From Paraescarpia echinospica (lineage: Eukaryota > Annelida > Polychaeta > Sabellida > Siboglinidae): 64,000 bases of DNA. Position numbers and translations under genes: made by a program. The stretch is from contig CM034541.1 in assembly GCA_020002185.1 (NCBI GenBank), positions 52,908,553-52,972,552 on the forward strand, in the 5' to 3' direction. Below are positions 46,347-56,150 of this stretch, piece after piece (positions within the stretch are counted from its first letter, which is position 1; the number at the start of each line of letters is the position of its first letter). The notes below the pieces were generated by a model. It saw only the letters and a program-made list of their open reading frames with translations, searched no databases and was not told where the DNA came from.

Positions 46347-46853
46347 CGACAAGGGTGGATGCCCGTAAATAATTCGGCGGCTTGACGGTGGAATATAATT
46401 AAAACCACCGAGCGGCAAAGTCACATTTGGGATTTCATCGTCCCAACTATCCCGCCACCAAGGCCGGGTAGGCTGAGGAGGACACTGGACGCCGCGCACT
46501 TTCATGACGGCGCGTACAGATGTTCTGTTTGCCTAGGGCGGCGGTGTCCGTGGCCGGCCGACGCTCGGGGTTCGCGGTAGCCGTAGGGCTCCTCGGCCTC
46601 GGGGCGCCCTCGGTTGAGTCGGAGAGGAATCGTCAAAAGCCGCCAATACGGCGGCTCGTACTCGGTGAATGAACTGGCATGACCACTTGATTTTTACTAT
46701 CGTTAATAACCTTGGCAGACTCGCTGGTTTTGTGGTGCACGTGTTTAGGCGCGCGTGCGCCTTTCACTAGACTTGTATCAAGCGGTAGGCTTCTGTATAA
46801 AGCGGTAGACTTCTGTATTCACTCGTTGTATTAACGTTGTTCTGCAGATCACA

Positions 46854-47562
46854 ATGGCGGAGGCAGAGGGCAGCGCAAGGAAGAGAGCGAGAAAGAAGAC
46901 GTTCAGGCCTGTGGTCGTCGGGCGTCCAGCTGCACAGGGAGCCGCGTCCTCCTCGACCGGGACGGGGAGCCAGCAGGGCGGCGCGGAAAGGCAAGAGGGC
47001 GCAGCAGCGGAGCCGGCGACGCCGGGGAGCGCACGGGGAGCCGCGGCGACGCCTGCTGCGAGAAGCGCGCCAGGCCCACCATCTGACAGGGGTGCTGTAG
47101 TATTTCTACCCTCGTCGTTGAGTGTGATGGAGTTGAGCGAGGCTACCGACGGCCTCTATAAAATTGCAACGCCCTTTACAATCGAGGCGATTACATGGAG
47201 GGATAAATGTACGTACGAGGGTTGCGCACGATGTCGTCGCAAGATTTACGCCTCCGGAGACGGCCCTATGATATGTCCCTCGCACGGTGCCCAGGCCCCC
47301 CAAAACATTTTTTTTCGTTACGTCTAATGGTACAGGATGGGTCGACCGTTGAGAGCGAATAGTGGCTGACTTTATTCGACAACGTCATGACGAAACTCGT
47401 TTCGTACGAGGCCGACTACCTGGCCTCTTTGGACCAAGAGGCATTGCGTGATACCGTGCTCGTAGGTACGCGCATAGAGATCAGTGTGCGTAAGATTTCG
47501 TGGGAAGGCATACCAACGTACACCGTGTGTGCGTTGAAGAAGATCGATGATGATAATGATTG
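46854..47562 (+). pseudogene. RPA70-like zinc-ribbon OB-fold protein, copy 2 (broken)
   Basis: Same start and zinc ribbon as copy 1 (CTYEGCARCRRKI, MICPSH). A missing G near 47298 shifts the frame directly after the ribbon. Further on, a TAG replaces a Leu codon at about 47360 and six bases are lost near 47460. Only copy 1 is intact. Confidence 0.75.
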
Positions 47563-47597
47563 ATTTGACTAATGACGCTTTTCTCTTTATGCTGTAG

Positions 47598-47744
47598 GAC
47601 GTGCATCGTATACTGGACGCTATAAAATCGGTTAACGAAGCGCGCCAGGCCAGGCGCGATCTCGCCGGCGCCCTCATACAGGCCCTGTTGGAGTCGGCGG
47701 ATGAGTATCGTGCTTTGAAACGCACCCTGGCGAAAGCCGATTAA
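47598..47744 (+). CDS. Helical exon-like segment, copy 2
   Basis: Same as 42358-42504, after TTCTCTTTATGCTGTAG. Differences are few and the frame stays open to TAA (substitutions HA to QA and T to A). Confidence 0.5.
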   Translation, partial: DVHRILDAIKSVNEARQARRDLAGALIQALLESADEYRALKRTLAKAD

Positions 47745-47969
47745 TAGAGTGCGGCTGTTAATAGTAATCACCGCTTTAAGCTGTAGGACAAAGCGGAAGC
47801 GCGTACGCCCGGGGAGGTGCGATTTCGTCGCTGCTTTCGTAGAGGCTACGCGGGAAGCGGCGCACGGGCGACTAAATTGCGTTGGAACATTCGAGCGCCA
47901 CTAATAATAATAATAATCTGTGTGCTGTAGGACTAACCGGAGGCGCGAGATCGTGCGCTGGACACTGTA

Positions 47970-48668
47970 TTGGAGGGCGTTTTGGAAATGTCGGAAGAGG
48001 CCGCGCGCGACTTCGCCGAAGCGTTTCCGGGAGAGGCTGCAAAGCGTGCGAGCGTTGACGACGACTCCGGCCCCAGAGACGAGGGGCCGCCTTCATACGC
48101 GAGCCTGTACCCAGTGGTGGATGTATCGTCCCCTTCGACGTCGTCGGAGCTGTCGACGTTGGTGGCCCCGAACGCGCAACGGACGCCCATCGTGCCGACT
48201 CAGCTAACGGCTACCCAGCTGACCGCGGCCCAGGAGACGTACATGATGAGGGCATTTGCGGAATCCCTTGGCGAAGCGATACTGGAGCGCGCGCGCCAGG
48301 CCTGCGGTGAGTGCGAGGCGAACGAAGGATGTCCGTACGTGCACATGTGCGGCTACCGCGCAGGGAGACCGAACCGATGCTATCCGCGCGTGTACGACGA
48401 AGTGGGCGACATAGACACGCGCTTCTTCCAACCCGTTCTGGAGGCACATCTTCGACGATCGTTGATACCGTGCTTTACGAGACTCGTAATGCTCATGCAC
48501 GCTCATCTGAAGCTGATCGAGCCGGATCGTCTGGCTGAAATCGCGATCATGCAGTTCGATTCCGACTGGCTACTCGCCACCGATTGGCGAGACTACATCA
48601 ATAGGACCGTCCTGGAGGCGGCTATTCATTCGTACGTGCTGAAGGGAAGCGGCCTCGCTGACTTGTGA
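47970..48668 (+). CDS. Cys-rich Polinton left-arm protein, copy 2 (intact)
   Basis: About 227 residues from the ATG at 47988 (the frame is open from 47937, but TAA lies just after the upstream GTAG|GAC signal at 47931). The N-terminus is acidic (LEMSEEAARDFAEAFPGEAA). A Ser/Thr/Pro linker follows, then 'LTAAQETYMMRAF' and a Cys cluster CGECEANEGCPYVHMCGYRA with a further Cys (NRCYPRVYDEV). The C-terminal half is helical (LRRSLIPCFTRLVMLMHAHL) and ends KGSGLADL. The Cys spacing suggests metal binding. I recognise no named family; some Polintons carry a protein with a Cys-x2-Cys plus His motif at this place, and this may be a distant relative. Confidence 0.6.
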   Translation: MEGVLEMSEEAARDFAEAFPGEAAKRASVDDDSGPRDEGPPSYASLYPVVDVSSPSTSSELSTLVAPNAQRTPIVPTQLTATQLTAAQETYMMRAFAESLGEAILERARQACGECEANEGCPYVHMCGYRAGRPNRCYPRVYDEVGDIDTRFFQPVLEAHLRRSLIPCFTRLVMLMHAHLKLIEPDRLAEIAIMQFDSDWLLATDWRDYINRTVLEAAIHSYVLKGSGLADL

Positions 48669-49181
48669 GACGAACATTATAAGAAAAAAGACGGTTATAA
48701 TGCCTGCTTAATATTCGAAGCGTAAAACAGATTTAAACGGTTGAAATCGCTGTTTAAATGCGTGCTGAACATTAATACAACGCTATGTAGACGAACGTGA
48801 CGAGCAAAGTTATAATGTATGCTTAATGGTCGGAGCGTGCTGTCTAACGGTTATTGAATGCGTCCTGAATACAACGCTATGCTGTTTAAAAATATGTCGT
48901 CGCTTAATAAAACATTGAACCGAGAAAAGAGACGGTTGCCCGCTGAAATGAAATAGTGGTCGCTATGCTGTTTAAATGTACGGTTGTCGCTTAATAAAAC
49001 GTTGAAAACATATTCTTTCTGTTTGCTATCGCTGTCCCGCACGGCAGCTAGGATCACCGGGTCAACGCATACACTAAAAATACAACGCTATGCTTTTCAG
49101 TTGTAAAAAAACGCCCCGCGTCGAAATTAACTAGGACACCGGGTCAACGCATACACCTATCCACCATCACCGCCGTCACTC
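48669..49181. other. Left-arm intergenic region, copy 2
   Basis: Counterpart of 43441-44000 with the same short repeats (AACGCTATG, CTTAATAAAAC). No coding frame. Confidence 0.6.
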
Positions 49182-49189
49182 TTTATAAG
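49182..49189 (+). promoter_or_regulatory. TATA box of the zinc-finger gene, copy 2
   Basis: TTTATAAG in CGCCGTCACTCTTTATAAGC, 50 bp before ATG 49240. Conserved at 43943-43950. Confidence 0.55.
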
Positions 49190-49239
49190 CGGTTGGCGAA
49201 ACTCGTCCGTAATTAATAGCGTTCGCGCTGCCAACGATC

Positions 49240-49569
49240 ATGCCAGTCTGCCCCGTATGCGGTAGAACCGTCGAGCGTCTGATAGATCACTCTTGCGCTA
49301 AGCCGCAGTGCCCGAAATGCGGTAATTATTTCGCCCGTCACCACGCTTTCTTGAAACATACGAGGCTGTCGAAAACCTGCGGGAATGAAAAGGCAATCGA
49401 AAATGAACGCGCGTGCTCGAAATGCGGCCGGTCTTACTGCCGGCGCACGCATATGGTGGGACATCTGAAGGTCTGCGGCGGAAAGCCGCCGCCAGCGGCG
49501 CCACATGATGGTCCTACCGATCAGCCACCGCCAGCGGCGCCACATGACACATCAGCCGCCGCCACCTAG
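49240..49569 (+). CDS. Small C2H2-type zinc-finger protein, copy 2 (intact)
   Basis: 109 residues. Three Cys/His units: CPVCGRTVERLIDHSC, CPKCGNYFARHHAFLKH and CSKCGRSYCRRTHMVGH, the last followed by LKVC. A Pro/Ala tail repeats PPPAAPHD twice. Probably binds DNA or RNA; in Polintons such a small finger gene next to PolB could regulate expression or replication, but that is inference. Its 3' end overlaps the polymerase frame by about 65 bp. Confidence 0.7.
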   Translation: MPVCPVCGRTVERLIDHSCAKPQCPKCGNYFARHHAFLKHTRLSKTCGNEKAIENERACSKCGRSYCRRTHMVGHLKVCGGKPPPAAPHDGPTDQPPPAAPHDTSAAAT

Positions 49570-51904
49570 CGAACAAGACGACGAGCTACCGGCCGGTCTA
49601 CGGCGCGTCGTGGAGGAGCACTGGTCTAGCATAGAGGCGTCGGTGTCGCGCGGCCCTATACAGTCCCGCTATAATTTTCAATTGACCGCCTGTTTGGACA
49701 CTAGGGAACTCGAACCCCGACTAAAACGAATGTTCTAGGCGCAAACGAACGCGTTTAAGATAAACGTAAGTTACGCGTTTATCTTGCGCCACAAGGAGTC
49801 AGGTCGCTACCGCTATTTTCATTCGTCCTGTAATTGCTGCGGCCGCCTCCGGAAGTCCCCGCCCTCGTTACCGACGCCCGCTCGTTCGAGCGCTTCCTCG
49901 ACGTCGTCCGTACGCGCGACGTTCTTCAGTACGTGATAGCGCAGCTTCCCTACTCGGGGTGGGTCGCCGAATTGGTGACGCACACGACCTACTTTCTGAA
50001 CGCCATCATAAACCACCCTATCGGTTGCGCCGGCGCGCAACTCCCCGCCTACCTGCGCGCCAGCAATGCCGTCGTCAAACTAGTGAAAGATCGACGGGGC
50101 ACCCCCTACGCGGATAATCTATGCCTCTTCCGTTGTCTGGCCCTTCATAAGCGACGAATAACCACGGGCAGCGATGCCGACGTCGATCGTTTGACGGCTC
50201 CCGCCAAACGTCTATACGACGACTACTGTAGAGCCACCGGAACGACTCCGTTCGACGGCGTCCCCCTGAACGACATCGACCGGGTGGAGGCGGTCTTCGG
50301 CGTCAACGTGGTTGTCTATCGACTGACGGAGGCCGACACCGCCGAATTGGTCCGTCGGTCGCTCAACGCGCACCCCACGACGCTGAACGTCAACGTATGC
50401 GAGGCGCACTATTCGTATATACGCGACGTCTCGAAGTACACGAAGACGTCACGAAGCGACGTGCGGTGGCGGCGTTCGCCATGTCTTTCCCGGCGGCGTC
50501 TACCACCTGACACCGTCCGTGTTTCAGCGGCTAGAGGACGAGGGCGTCTACGTGGACGGAGACCTGCGCTACTATCCGTACCGGGCGACGTTCGACTTCG
50601 AATGTAACTTCGTCGATAGCGACCTGCCGCCGGACACCGACAAATGCCGGTGGCTAGCCCGCCACGAACTACTCAGCGTGAGCATCGCGTCGAACGTCCC
50701 CGGCCACGAGACGGCGCGGTGCTTCGTCACGACCGGCGATTCGGCCGATCTCGCGAGGCGCCTGATCGACGCTTTGGAGGCGGCGAATGAAGCGGCGTGC
50801 ACGGCTCTGCGGCCGTTGTACGACTCGAACTTCGAGGCCCTCGACGCGGTCGACGCCGAAAGGCGGTGGGCCGCCGCCCCCGAGAAAGATTCGTCACCGT
50901 ACACCACACTCGCAGAGCGCCTGTGGACCTATCTGCGCCAGCTTCCCCTCCTCGGTTTTAATTCGGGGAAGTACGATTTGAACGTCGTCAAGAAGTACTT
51001 GACCCCCCTCCTCATGACCGACGATCAGCACACGTCGTCGACGTTCACCATCAAGCGCCAGAAAAACTACATGTGCCTGACGACGTCGACGCTGAAATTC
51101 CTCGACATTACCAACTACCTGGCCCTTTGCGTCAGCTACGAGCGGTTTCTGAAGGCTTACGGCTGCGATGCGAAGAAGGACTACTTTCCCTACGACTAGT
51201 TCGACGCGTTGCGAAAATTGGACGACACCGAACTGCCGCCGCGGGACAACCACCTGAAACAGGAAGACCTCTCCGCTGCGGCGTACGATGTTTGCGTGAA
51301 GGCGTGGCGCGACGAACGTATGACGTCGATGCGCGACTTCCTCGTGTGGTATAACAATAGGGACGTGGTGCCGTTTCTCGAGGCCGTCGACAAACAGTTT
51401 GCGTTCTACCGCCAGCGTCGCATCGACATGTTCAAGGACGCCATCAGCGTACCGGGCCTAACCCTGCTGTACCTCTTCAACCATCTGCCGGCGTCGATCA
51501 ACTTCACCCTGTTCAACGAACCGAATAAGGACCTGCATCGCCTCCTCCAATCGCAGATCGTCGGCTGTCCCACGATCTTCTTCGCGCGCCATCACGACGT
51601 CGGCGTGACCGTTCTTCATCGCGACGCGGCGCGGCCTTGTCGCTCGATCGTCGGATTCGATGCGAACGCTCTCTATCTATGGGCGATAATGCAACAGATG
51701 CCGACGGGATGGTACACGCGCCGCCGCGCGGAAAACGCCTTTCGACCGGAACGCGTGCACCGCAACGGCCGTATGGCCGTGCAGTGGCTGACGTGGGAGG
51801 CCGAGCGGACGGGGGCGCGCATACGACACCAGCATACCTCGGCATTGCAAGAGCAAGTAGGCGACGCGGTATTGTCCGCATACGTTAGATACCACGCTCT
51901 GTAG
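49505..51904 (+). pseudogene. Polinton DNA polymerase B, N-terminal and exonuclease part, copy 2
   Basis: Protein-primed-type PolB would replicate the element. Lesions in order: TAG at about 49736, a missing base near 49852, the shared frameshift near 50455, and TAG at 51197-51199. The exonuclease is readable in 50519-51199: motif Exo I FDFECNF and Exo II-like LGFNSGKYDLNVVKKYL, then SSTLKFLDI-type residues. The 51209-51904 frame reaches palm motif A (VGFDANALYLWAIMQQMPTG). It then stops at 51904 without motif B (Asn/Ser-Tyr-Gly) or motif C (Asp-Thr-Asp-Ser). The C-terminal half was lost together with the end of the convergent protease gene. No active polymerase can come from it. Confidence 0.9.
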
Positions 51905-52204
51905 TCTCCTGTCGTTGTACGCCCACGCGTCGCCGCAGTTACTGCGAAGGAAGGCGCGAAAGTCGTCGTGCAGGGGCGGCAGGCCGTACGAGTCGAAGTA
52001 GTCGCCTCGTCCATCGACGTCCACGTAGAGGGCGACCCAGTGCTTCCCCGGTTCGCCTCCGTCGTCGGTGTTGCACACGTAGGCCGCCGGGAGCGCGGTG
52101 AGCCGTCTTTTCGGTAGCCCGTCTCTCGGTCTGACGCCGTCGACGATGCGTTTAGTGAACGGGTCGACCCGTAGGCGGCGCATCAACTGAAACGTGTCCA
52201 TCAC
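51840..52204 (-). pseudogene. Adenain-like maturation protease, copy 2 (C-terminus lost)
   Basis: Start MMDTFQLMRRLRVDPF at 52204. Catalytic His (KHWVALYVD), Asp (DSYGLPPLHDDF), Gln and Cys (LQSVVSNVCGQYRVAYL) are present. A nearby non-catalytic Cys is Arg here, Cys in copy 1. After about residue 120 the frame reads antisense polymerase (to 51677) and is not protease. The start overlaps the stop region of the capsid gene by a few bases. Confidence 0.85.
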
Positions 52205-53504
52205 TGCTGCTCGAGCACGACTTTCCGTTTCTTGTCGATCTCCACTACCGCTTCGAACTCCCCGTGCACGACGACGTTCACCGTTTGGGGTTGGGCGACT
52301 GCGAAGTGTTCCTCGGCGCGCAGGTTTCCCCTACGCACAAGGTTGAAGTGGTCCACGTCGCAACAGTCGGGCGTCAGGTCGAAACCGAATATGGTGTAGC
52401 CGCCACCGAAGTCACCACGCGTCAGGTCGTTTCCCTCGTCCTCGTACGCCTTTCCCGTTGCCCCGAAGAGGTTCATGTAGCTTCGGATGTAACGTCACTG
52501 CGCGAAGTTCGGTTGCAGTGGCTTGCTCGGTACCTGGCGTCCGTCGACGTAGAGATCGACGAAGTTTGTGTTGTTTTGCTTCGCGTTGAACGGGTTTTTA
52601 GTGTAGCTTCCGTTAAAGGCGTCGTTGTCGATAAAGGTCAAGAAAACGCGTTTCGGGTGGACGCCCAGGTAGACGTTCTCGTGCGTGTGAGACATCGTCC
52701 CCTGCGGTATCGAGAACACTTTGCAGTCGACTCGACGTATCGGGTACTTGGCCGTCCCTCGCGCCAACGCTTTAATGTGACCGAGCTGGACGGGCGGGTT
52801 CCCCTTAGCCTTTCGCACTTGCAGGTAGGTCTCCAGCAGTTAGATCTGCCACCCCGGATCGACTTGCGCGCCTATGAGCGCGAAAGCGTCCTTCGCGCGC
52901 ACCATTCGTATCTTCATGTCGACGCCGTTCAGCAGGTACCGGTCTTGCATGAGGACGTCGACGTGCAGGCGTCCCATCATCTCCACCTCGCGGCTCCCCC
53001 GCGTAAGTCGGCGCCTCTTCTCGTACCCGTCGTTGTGAGCCATGGTCTCCTCCATGGCGCCGGCTGTGTCTTTGTACCACAGGGCGCCCAGGAGCTGCGT
53101 CCTTTTCGCGTCGCCGCCGTAGCTCAGCGGGGTTTCGAGGTAGGCCCGATGCGGATACGTATTGGTCGACGGCGTCACGAGAGTGCCGTTCAGCGATACG
53201 TCGACTTGACTGAACATCGAATGCAGAAATTGTTTTACGGGGGCCACGACAGCGCCGTTCGCGAGACCGGTGCCGTCCCCTAGAGTAGTTTGAAGCGGAC
53301 GTACTGTCTAACGCTCGACAGATCCGTATAGTCGTCTCCCGAGCCCGGGACGAGGAACTAGATAGTCCCGCCGGCGTCGAGGGACGTCAGCGGCTGGTAA
53401 TCGATCCACTGACCGCTCTCGATGCTCGTCTGTGTCGACGGCAAGGCGAACAGGTTCAGTTCGCTCTTTATACCCTCGCACGACTGCTGAAGCACGAACG
53501 CCAT
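52201..53504 (-). pseudogene. Double-jelly-roll major capsid protein (hexon-like)
   Basis: About 434 codons from ATG 53504 (MAFVLQQSCEGIKSELNLF). Recognised by position between PX and protease, by VKQFLHSMFSQVDVSLNG, TYPHRAYLETPLSYGG and above all by the C-terminal YTIFGFDLTPD motif characteristic of Polinton/adintovirus capsids. Lesions: an in-frame TAG near 53358, a frameshift near 53283, TAA at 52840-52842 and TGA at 52495-52497. The segments between 53247 and 52201 stay in one frame. A 339-codon plus-strand frame over the same DNA is its antisense shadow. Confidence 0.88.
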
Positions 53505-53550
53505 TCTAGCCGGTGGCGAATATATCGTTCGATAACGTCCGTTCCGGGCG

Positions 53551-53916
53551 TCACCGCTTCTTCTTACTGGCCGTCGCCGCCTTACCCGGTGGTTTTATAC
53601 GTCGTCGTTTTTGCGTCGACGGCCTGTTCAGCAGGCCTTCGAGAAAGTCGGCCCCGGCCTGTTTCGCGCGTCATTTTACCGACTGTTTCAGATTCTTGCC
53701 GGCGACGACGTCCTGCGCCACGCGTTCGCCCGTATTAAGGGCGCGCTTCCCCAACGCCACGGCGCCTCTCTTGATAAGCGGCATGGCGCTTCGAAACAGG
53801 CTCCCAAAGAGATTGCCCAGACCGTGTCCCCGCTGCCCTCGACCGCCGACGAAGACCGGTAGAGCGCCGCCGACCTGTCGAACGTAGTAGTCTTCGTACG
53901 CGTTACGCGTCGTCAT
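53551..53916 (-). pseudogene. PX-like basic virion protein
   Basis: Starts at ATG 53916 (MTTRNAYEDYYVRQVGG), two bases after the minor-capsid stop. Motifs are VFVGGRGQRGHGLGNLFGSL, then MPLIKRGAVALGKRALNTG, the Gly-rich amphipathic signature of Polinton PX/adenovirus core-like proteins. The tail is basic (KRRRIKPPGKAATASKKKR type) and likely binds DNA. An in-frame TGA at 53671-53673 cuts it after KNLKQSVK; the same frame stays coding beyond it to the TGA at 53551. Confidence 0.85.
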
Positions 53917-53918
53917 CG

Positions 53919-54460
53919 TCAAAACAGTTTATATTTGTAGCGTCTGATGTGAAGCGTCGTCACGAGTTTTCCCCCTCGAATGGTATCGGTTGACCTCATA
54001 TCGATCTCGACCGATTCGAATTGTCGCCGGAGCAGAGGTACGTATTGGACGCGGTCGAAGACATTCGAGATATTGAGTCCGTACTGTAGCTGTACTCCAG
54101 GCGGGCCTTTGCTTTATCGGTGCTCAGTTTGATCAGCGCCTAGTTGATTTTATGCATCAACTCGTAAGCGCTGTTGTAAAAGCCGTGCGGAATGTCGCCC
54201 TGTTGGAAAACCGCCTCGCCGTCGCGGCTAAACGGTTCACCTTCCGCCCCCTCGCAAATCAGGTAGAAGTACGCGTCCGCGGCTCTCACGTTGTACCACG
54301 TATGCGGGTACTGTAGCGTTACTACGCCGCACTCCCATTGACCCGACATGACGATGCGTTGCGGCAGAATCGTGGTGTAGTGAGTCAACGTGTTTTCGGG
54401 GTGCGCCTTCATAGACGCGTTGCTCGGTAGGGTCAGGTAAAATCAGACGATGCCGCCATC
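53919..54460 (-). pseudogene. Minor capsid (penton-like) protein
   Basis: The N-terminal segment has FYLTLPSNASM, HPENTLTHYTTILPQRI and GVVTLQYPHTWYNV, the conserved opening of Polinton/adintovirus penton-like proteins (single jelly roll). Lesions: a TGA just before the FYLTLPS segment (about 54445), TAG at 54140 after YELMHKIN, and a frameshift near 54080. The C-terminal part (RVQYVPLLRRQFESVEIDMR) ends at TGA 53919-53921. Together with the capsid gene it would build the virion vertex. Confidence 0.85.
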
Positions 54461-54629
54461 GCGCCGACTCATAGACGGACTCGGGAGTAGGTAACCGAGA
54501 CAGCTACTCAACAGCGCCGTCCACAGGTTGGAGTCGCCCTGACATTTCGTCAGATTGTATATACTCACGACGATAACCGTGTACAGGACGACGATCTGGC
54601 ACAGGAAGATGATCTCGGCTTTAGGGCAT

Positions 54630-54869
54630 TCATTCCCGCAGAAATTGCCATGGAATGTGTTCGCGGATGGAAGGGGTGGTAGATTCGGTAGCGTCGACGC
54701 AGTCTGCGGCTGTTGTTACGTCGACGTTGAAGCAGTCTGCGGCGACGGCTGTCTCCTCGTCGGTTATCGTATCGCCACTGCGCTCTCGTTGTGCAGCGTC
54801 CTCCTTTAATATTCGTCGTCGGCGCACCCTACCTCGTGTAGTCGACAGCATATCCAGTGTCGCGTCCAC
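54630..54869 (-). CDS. Doubtful 79-residue hypothetical protein
   Basis: Open frame between the integrase and penton genes with no family features (RGRVRRRRILKED, then a Thr/Ala/Asp-rich part). No ATG begins it (GTG at 54869). A TATAAA lies 38 bp upstream, but that overlaps the integrase stop codon. Probably the gene-poor spacer; kept because no other feature explains 54461-54900. Confidence 0.2.
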   Translation of the reverse strand: MDATLDMLSTTRGRVRRRRILKEDAAQRERSGDTITDEETAVAADCFNVDVTTAADCVDATESTTPSIREHIPWQFLRE

Positions 54870-54900
54870 GACATGACCCCTACCGTCCGACGTCCTCCTC

Positions 54901-55965
54901 CTACCCTTTATAGTCCACTAGCGCCTTGGCGTCGATCCAGCTGTTGAACGAAGCTGGATAGCCGCTCAATTTCACGAGCACCTCCGCCGCGCCCCCCTTA
55001 CGACGACGCTGTAGAACGACTTCCACGCGATACAGTTTTTCCTTCGGGAAGACTACGCGTTGCAGTTCCGATTCGTAGAAGGTGCCGTCTAGCGGCGTCC
55101 CGGCGTCGTCCTCCAGTCGATACACGGGCGGCTCGGACGGGTGCGCTTCTACGACGGTGAAGAGCTCTTCGCTCCAGTTAGCCATGTACCCTTTTCTCAA
55201 CCGACCCTTCGCCTTGCTGATGCGTACGCGGTTTCCCTCTCGCAGTTTCGGTTTGCTGCCGCCGCCGTCGCCGCCGCCGTACAGCCGTTGCCATACGCTC
55301 TCCTGATTCGCGGCGTTAACGCTCGCCGGTGTCCTACCGATGCTTCGGTGGTAGGCGTTGTTGTACGACCGTACGAGATGCGGCAACGGCTCTACGTATC
55401 GCAGCGTCTGATGTTTCGTAAAATACCGCCACATGCGCGTCTTCAACGTCCGATTGAACCGCTCCACGACACTCGCTTTAGTCTTCTCGTTATGCGTCAC
55501 GAAATGGTGGACGCCGTAGTCCTTCAAGAGTTTCTGTAGGGGTCTGTTGAGAAACTCCGTCCCCTTATCGGTATGCAGCGCGTTCGGCGGTTGTTCCTCC
55601 CGCAGTAGGGTCTCTAAGGCCGCGACGAGCGCCTGGCCGGATTTACTCTTCAACGGGACGCACCACGCCCGCTTCGAGAAGACGTCGAAAACCGTCAATA
55701 GCAACGTTATGCCGTCGTTGTGTTTTTTCAGTGTAGCCACGTCGACCAAATCCGCTTGCCACTGCTGGTTTCGACCGCCTACGATAACACAGCGTCGTTT
55801 GAAATGTCGTTTAACCGGCTTGTGCAAGGTGTACGTATCCTGCGCCGCTAGCCACCGATTGACGACCGCCCCCTTGTGCAACGCGTCGATGCCGCCGTAA
55901 CTGCCCGCCTGTTTCGGATAGTGATAGACGCGCTTCAGGCGGTCGTCGTCGTTGTCGTCGTCGTC
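54901..55965 (-). CDS. Retroviral-type (DDE) integrase with C-terminal chromodomain
   Basis: At least 326 codons, open upstream to about 56006. The N-terminal YHYPKQAGSYGGIDAL and AAQDTYTLHKPVKRHFKRR segments match the start of Polinton integrases. The catalytic triad is visible: Asp in QADLVDV, Asp in LHTDKGTEFL, Glu in ASVVERFNRTLKTRMW. Downstream is a Gly-rich linker, an SH3-like GNRVRISKAKGRLRKGY and a chromodomain (YRVEVVLQRRRKGGAAEVLV, GYPASFNSWIDAKAL). It inserts the element, giving the 6-bp duplication. The 5' end is unclear: a GAC-repeat run (55938-55983) encodes poly-Asp and no ATG precedes it in frame, so the start may have been lost. Confidence 0.9.
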   Translation of the reverse strand, partial: DDDDNDDDRLKRVYHYPKQAGSYGGIDALHKGAVVNRWLAAQDTYTLHKPVKRHFKRRCVIVGGRNQQWQADLVDVATLKKHNDGITLLLTVFDVFSKRAWCVPLKSKSGQALVAALETLLREEQPPNALHTDKGTEFLNRPLQKLLKDYGVHHFVTHNEKTKASVVERFNRTLKTRMWRYFTKHQTLRYVEPLPHLVRSYNNAYHRSIGRTPASVNAANQESVWQRLYGGGDGGGSKPKLREGNRVRISKAKGRLRKGYMANWSEELFTVVEAHPSEPPVYRLEDDAGTPLDGTFYESELQRVVFPKEKLYRVEVVLQRRRKGGAAEVLVKLSGYPASFNSWIDAKALVDYKG

Positions 55966-55985
55966 GTCGTCGTCGTCGTCGTCTC
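55938..55985. repeat. GTC/GAC trinucleotide run
   Basis: Trinucleotide run at the 5' end of the integrase; gives poly-Asp, poly-Arg or poly-Val according to frame. The poly-Arg frame (55811-56005) is not a gene. Confidence 0.9.
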
Positions 55986-56150
55986 GTTGAGTTCGACGCT
56001 TTCATTTTGCGTTACGACGAGACCACTCGGACACCATGACGATGATAAACGATTGCGATTGACGAAGACTAATATACACATATAGAGATCGACGGCCGCT
56101 ACGGCGATGACGATGATGACGATTACCGACCTTCGAGGGCTCATCGCTCT

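Larger units (their letters stand above)
46347..52401. repeat. Left-arm duplication, copy 2
   Basis: From CGACAAGGGTGGATGCCCG to GGTGTAGCC. It is followed by the continuation of the capsid gene, so this is the copy joined to the right arm. Confidence 0.95.

Noticed and set aside
52264..53283. 339-codon plus-strand frame
   Set aside because: It lies antisense to the major capsid gene. The minus strand shows capsid motifs; the plus frame has none and is open because of GC-rich codon structure.
55811..56005. Arg-rich 64-codon frame
   Set aside because: Produced by the GAC repeat in a shifted frame at the start of the integrase.
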